From positions 1-9,809 of the forward strand of contig JABEVH010000146.1 of the NCBI GenBank assembly GCA_013043915.1: 9,809 bases of DNA, read 5' to 3'. Source of the stretch: Pseudomonadales bacterium. Lineage in GTDB: Bacteria > Pseudomonadota > Gammaproteobacteria > Pseudomonadales > Moraxellaceae. Position 1 is the first letter of the stretch. Each line of letters starts with the position of its first letter. Under the pieces are notes generated by a model. The model made no database searches. It was not told the DNA's origin and saw nothing but the letters and a program-made list of their open reading frames with translations. The position numbers and the translations under genes were made by a program. Of the stretch, positions 7,560-9,809 are shown piece by piece.

Positions 7560-7606
7560 AGGCACATACCGTAATTTTCTTTGTTGATCAGCCTGAGTTT
7601 GTTACC

Positions 7607-8980
7607 GTGAACGGATTAACCTCCACAGAACTACGCTCCGTCTTGGCTTTAGCTGGCATTTTTGCCAGCCGCATGATGGGACTTTTCATGATTATGCCTG
7701 TGATTGCTATCTATGGCCGCCACCTAAGCGACTACACCCCTGAGCGTGTGGGTCTGGCTATAGGTATCTATGGGCTTGTGCAGGCTTTCCTGCAAATTCC
7801 TCTAGGTCGGCTGTCAGACCATGTGCCACGCAAACCCCTGATCATCGCAGGCATGTTGCTGTTCGCACTTGGTGCAGCTGTTTCAGCGCTTTCAAGCAAT
7901 ATATGGGGCGTCATTATAGGACGTGCCATCCAGGGCGCGGGGGCCATTTCTGCAGTCGCCATGGCCTTGCTGGCCGACCTCACCCGCGAAGAACACCGCA
8001 CCAAAGCCATGGCGGTGGTAGGCATGACCATAGGACTGTCTTTCTCCGTAGCCTTCGTGGTCGGCCCCCTGCTGGCCGGACATGGCGGGCTATCTATGGT
8101 GTTCTGGGCGACCTCGGTGATGGCTTTACTGGGGGCACTCTTGTGCTACCTCGCAGTGCCACAACCTAAGTTATCCTACCATGCCAATCCTGGTGCTTCG
8201 TTGATGAGCTTGCGCCAGTTGGCCTTCCATCCCCAGCTGCTACGTCTTAATATCGGCGTTTTCTTCTTGCACATGGTGATGGCCTCCAGCTGGTTACTGG
8301 TGCCAGTGATGTTACGCGATCATGCCCATTTGCCTGTTGCCCAACATGCCTGGGTCTATCTACCCGTGATGCTGATAGCATTTATAAGCGTCGTCCCTTT
8401 CATCATCATCGCTGAGAAACACCAACACATGAAACTGATGCTGGCTATGGCAGCAGGCATCATGACCCTGGGTCTGTTATCGCTAGCCTTATTTAATGCA
8501 GGTCTCTCCAGCATTGTCATGGGACTGTTCCTGTACTTCATGGCCTTTAATCTGCTGGAAGCCCTTCTGCCTTCGCTGATCAGCAAAATTGCCCCCGCTG
8601 GAACCAAAGGTAGCGCCATGGGGCTGTTTTCTACCTTCCAGTTCTTAGGGCCAGCCTTGGGTGGATGGATGGGTGGCTACCTGCTGACCGAACATGCAAC
8701 TCCCAGCCAGATTCTTTTACTGGGAGCCGCCATGATTGGGGGGTGGCTGATCATGATTCTCAGCATGCGCCCGCCACGATATTTGACCAGCATGACCCTA
8801 CATTTTGATGGATTAAACCGGGCACAGATTCTTGATTTATCTCCGGCCATCGATGCTATCGCTGGCGTTGAAGAATCTGTAATCCTGGTTGAAGAACAGA
8901 TGGCTTTTCTTAAAGTAGATCGCAACTTGCTGGATCAAGCTGCGCTAGATCTTATACCTGCTCGGGCTGTGGCCATCTGA
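7607..8980 (+). CDS. yajR: YajR-type MFS transporter with C-terminal YAM-like domain
   Basis: This is a 457-residue inner-membrane protein of the major facilitator superfamily, close in length and sequence pattern to E. coli YajR (about 454). Twelve hydrophobic segments are visible, at about 12-36, 45-68, 77-96, 99-122, 136-156, 165-183, 214-234, 248-269, 276-296, 303-322, 337-360 and 368-388. Motif A is GRLSDHVPRKP (67-77), with proline where glycine is usual. Other shared blocks are GRAIQGAGAI (105-114), LLADLTREEHRTKAM (121-135) and FNLLEALLPSLISK (314-327). Residues about 395-452 resemble the soluble YAM domain of YajR. MFS proteins of this type move solutes by proton antiport; the substrate is unknown. 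The start is GTG at 7607: an in-frame stop lies at 7559-7561, no ATG, GTG or TTG falls between, and the ribosome binding site is weak. ssb follows 60 bases downstream. Confidence 0.9.
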   Translation: MNGLTSTELRSVLALAGIFASRMMGLFMIMPVIAIYGRHLSDYTPERVGLAIGIYGLVQAFLQIPLGRLSDHVPRKPLIIAGMLLFALGAAVSALSSNIWGVIIGRAIQGAGAISAVAMALLADLTREEHRTKAMAVVGMTIGLSFSVAFVVGPLLAGHGGLSMVFWATSVMALLGALLCYLAVPQPKLSYHANPGASLMSLRQLAFHPQLLRLNIGVFFLHMVMASSWLLVPVMLRDHAHLPVAQHAWVYLPVMLIAFISVVPFIIIAEKHQHMKLMLAMAAGIMTLGLLSLALFNAGLSSIVMGLFLYFMAFNLLEALLPSLISKIAPAGTKGSAMGLFSTFQFLGPALGGWMGGYLLTEHATPSQILLLGAAMIGGWLIMILSMRPPRYLTSMTLHFDGLNRAQILDLSPAIDAIAGVEESVILVEEQMAFLKVDRNLLDQAALDLIPARAVAI

Positions 8981-8987
8981 TCGAGTA

Positions 8988-8996
8988 TGGTAAAGT
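8988..8996 (+). promoter_or_regulatory. Weak extended -10 candidate for ssb
   Basis: TGGTAAAGT has the form TG, one base, then TAAAGT (four of six matches to TATAAT) and lies about 45 bases upstream of ssb. No -35 is recognisable at normal spacing. ssb may instead be read from the transporter transcript. Confidence 0.2.
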
Positions 8997-9027
8997 GAAG
9001 CTATGGGTTTTCTTGACACCAATTTAT

Positions 9028-9034
9028 GGAAGGG
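9028..9034 (+). promoter_or_regulatory. ssb ribosome binding site
   Basis: GGAAGGG lies six bases before the ATG at 9041, normal spacing for a strong site. Confidence 0.7.
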
Positions 9035-9040
9035 TAGGTC

Positions 9041-9574
9041 ATGCGCGGAGTTAATAAAGTCATACTGATAGGTAATCTCGGACGTGATCCTGAAGTTCGC
9101 TACCTGCCCTCAGGAGGGGCAGTTGCTAACATCACCTTAGCAACCAGCGAATCATGGAAAGATAAAACCTCCGGCCAACCCGTAGAGCATACGGAATGGC
9201 ATCGTGTGGTTTTTTACGGCAAATTGGCAGAAATTGCTGGCGAATACCTAAAAAAAGGCAGCAAAGTGTATGTAGAAGGGTCTTTGTCCACACGCAAATG
9301 GCAGGATAAACAAACTGGCCAGGATCGTTACTCTACAGAGATTCGTGCACAAAATCTGCAGATGCTTGATGGACGTAGTGCTGGCGGTGGCCAAGCAGGC
9401 GGCGATAGTAACTTTGCTGGTTTTGACCAAACACCCGACTATGCAGGATTCCCTGGTGAAGATGCAGCACCGGCTCCCGCACGTACTTCACCCGCTCCAG
9501 CCCGTAATACACCCAGCCCTAACCGCGCTCCAGCCCCTGCGGTAGATGCCTTTGATGACGACATTCCTTTTTGA
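9041..9574 (+). CDS. ssb: Single-stranded DNA-binding protein SSB
   Basis: SSB is a homotetramer that coats single-stranded DNA in replication, recombination and repair, and recruits partners through its acidic tail. The product is 177 residues (E. coli 178). The OB fold covers about 1-110, starting MRGVNKVILIGNLGRDPEVR. The DNA-stacking tryptophans align with E. coli: W39 (SESWKD), W53 (TEWHRVV) and W87 (TRKWQD). The linker (about 111-170) begins glycine-rich and then becomes strongly proline/alanine-rich, with a repeating PAPA pattern between about 143 and 167. The C-terminal tip is DDDIPF, the partner-binding peptide. The start has a good ribosome binding site. The gene is followed by an intrinsic terminator 26 bases after the stop. 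It lies downstream of yajR and near uvrA, but is not directly divergent from uvrA as in E. coli. Confidence 0.98.
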   Translation: MRGVNKVILIGNLGRDPEVRYLPSGGAVANITLATSESWKDKTSGQPVEHTEWHRVVFYGKLAEIAGEYLKKGSKVYVEGSLSTRKWQDKQTGQDRYSTEIRAQNLQMLDGRSAGGGQAGGDSNFAGFDQTPDYAGFPGEDAAPAPARTSPAPARNTPSPNRAPAPAVDAFDDDIPF

Positions 9575-9600
9575 CACGTACCACCATACATAATGTTAAT

Positions 9601-9637
9601 AAAAGCCCAGTAGCCTTTGGTTTTACTGGGCTTTTTT
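9601..9637 (+). terminator. Intrinsic terminator after ssb
   Basis: GCCCAGTA (9605-9612) pairs perfectly with TACTGGGC (9624-9631), extended by AAAA/TTTT at the base. An inner GCC-TTT-GGT can pair in the loop. A run of six T follows at 9632-9637. The A-rich left flank means it may also work in the opposite direction. Confidence 0.93.
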
Positions 9638-9708
9638 ATTGTTTACACTTTTCATGTGAGTTGCTATTACCTTTGTGTAGGCAATACCAGTTAGGTGGTG
9701 TAAACAAT
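9638..9708. repeat. 11-bp perfect inverted repeat around 49 bases
   Basis: ATTGTTTACAC (9638-9648) and GTGTAAACAAT (9698-9708) are exact reverse complements separated by 49 bases. The left arm abuts the T-run of the ssb terminator. The right arm overlaps the ATG at 9707. No target-site duplication is visible on either side. It may be a small mobile-element remnant, an operator pair or a structured RNA; I do not recognise it. Confidence 0.6.
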
Positions 9709-9760
9709 GTACCTAGCCCAAGTTTGTCGGCATGAAAAAAGTTTCTTTATCTATCAATAG
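9707..9760 (+). other. Short reading frame with ribosome binding site, ended by an amber codon; possible gene remnant
   Basis: The ATG at 9707 is preceded by AGGTGG (9693-9698) at eight bases' spacing, and encodes 17 residues (MYLAQVCRHEKSFFIYQ) before a TAG at 9758-9760. The same frame then stays open to the window edge for 16 more codons, ending KWHYIVIYG. It could be a broken or truncated gene, for example a transposase start, but I recognise no family. On the complement, 9713-9809 is also open for 31 codons before a stop, so an alternative partial gene on the minus strand cannot be excluded. Both are too short to be convincing. Confidence 0.2.
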
Positions 9761-9809
9761 GTTGAAGGGCAAATAAAATCCAAGTGGCACTACATTGTGA
9801 TTTACGGTC

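Noticed and set aside
7903..8169. 88-codon plus-strand frame inside the transporter gene
   Set aside because: It overlaps conserved transmembrane segments of the YajR-type protein in another frame and shows no features of its own.
9013..9018. Perfect TTGACA upstream of ssb
   Set aside because: A -10 at normal spacing would fall on the ssb start codon, and no such sequence is there. Probably chance.
9690..9696. GTTAGGT, which fits the integron attC core GTTRRRY
   Set aside because: The complementary R'' partner is missing upstream and there is no cassette structure or integrase gene.

Overview
The window is an ordinary-looking stretch of a gammaproteobacterial chromosome. It holds seven tightly packed protein genes and no rRNA, tRNA, CRISPR array or complete mobile element. 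The taxonomic reading rests on close family resemblance of MiaB, Slt, UvrA, YajR and SSB to gammaproteobacterial proteins, on the SSB tail DDDIPF, and on the divergent order uvrA / MFS transporter - ssb, which I recall from Pseudomonas and relatives. The species cannot be fixed from the sequence; a Pseudomonas/Oceanospirillales-type gammaproteobacterium is an inference. Base composition looks close to half G+C in the genes and more A+T-rich after 9575.

Layout. (1) Positions 1-912, minus strand: the N-terminal two thirds of miaB, running off the left edge. (2) 913-1044: a divergent promoter region. (3) 1045-4000, plus strand: slt, a periplasmic lytic transglycosylase with a TTG start, then a NAPE-PLD-like metallo-beta-lactamase-fold hydrolase 34 bases downstream, probably one transcript. 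(4) 7461-3997, minus strand: uvrA and, three bases after its stop, a Crp/Fnr-family regulator. The regulator and the hydrolase converge and share one CTAG, which supplies both stop codons. (5) 7462-7606: a second divergent promoter region with a strong imperfect palindrome. (6) 7607-9574, plus strand: a YajR-type MFS transporter with a C-terminal YAM-like domain, then ssb, closed by a clear intrinsic terminator. (7) 9638-9809: an 11-bp perfect inverted repeat around 49 bases, followed by a short ribosome-binding-site-led reading frame with an early amber codon, possibly a degraded or truncated element at the window edge.

How the genes work together. UvrA and SSB are genome-maintenance proteins, MiaB modifies tRNA, and Slt recycles the cell wall. 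No common pathway joins them. The least explained parts are the Crp/Fnr regulator coupled to uvrA, the hydrolase beside slt, the palindrome between uvrA and the transporter, and the right-hand end. No stretch longer than 300 bases lacks a gene; the longest is 9575-9809. I found no convincing new defence or mobile system.
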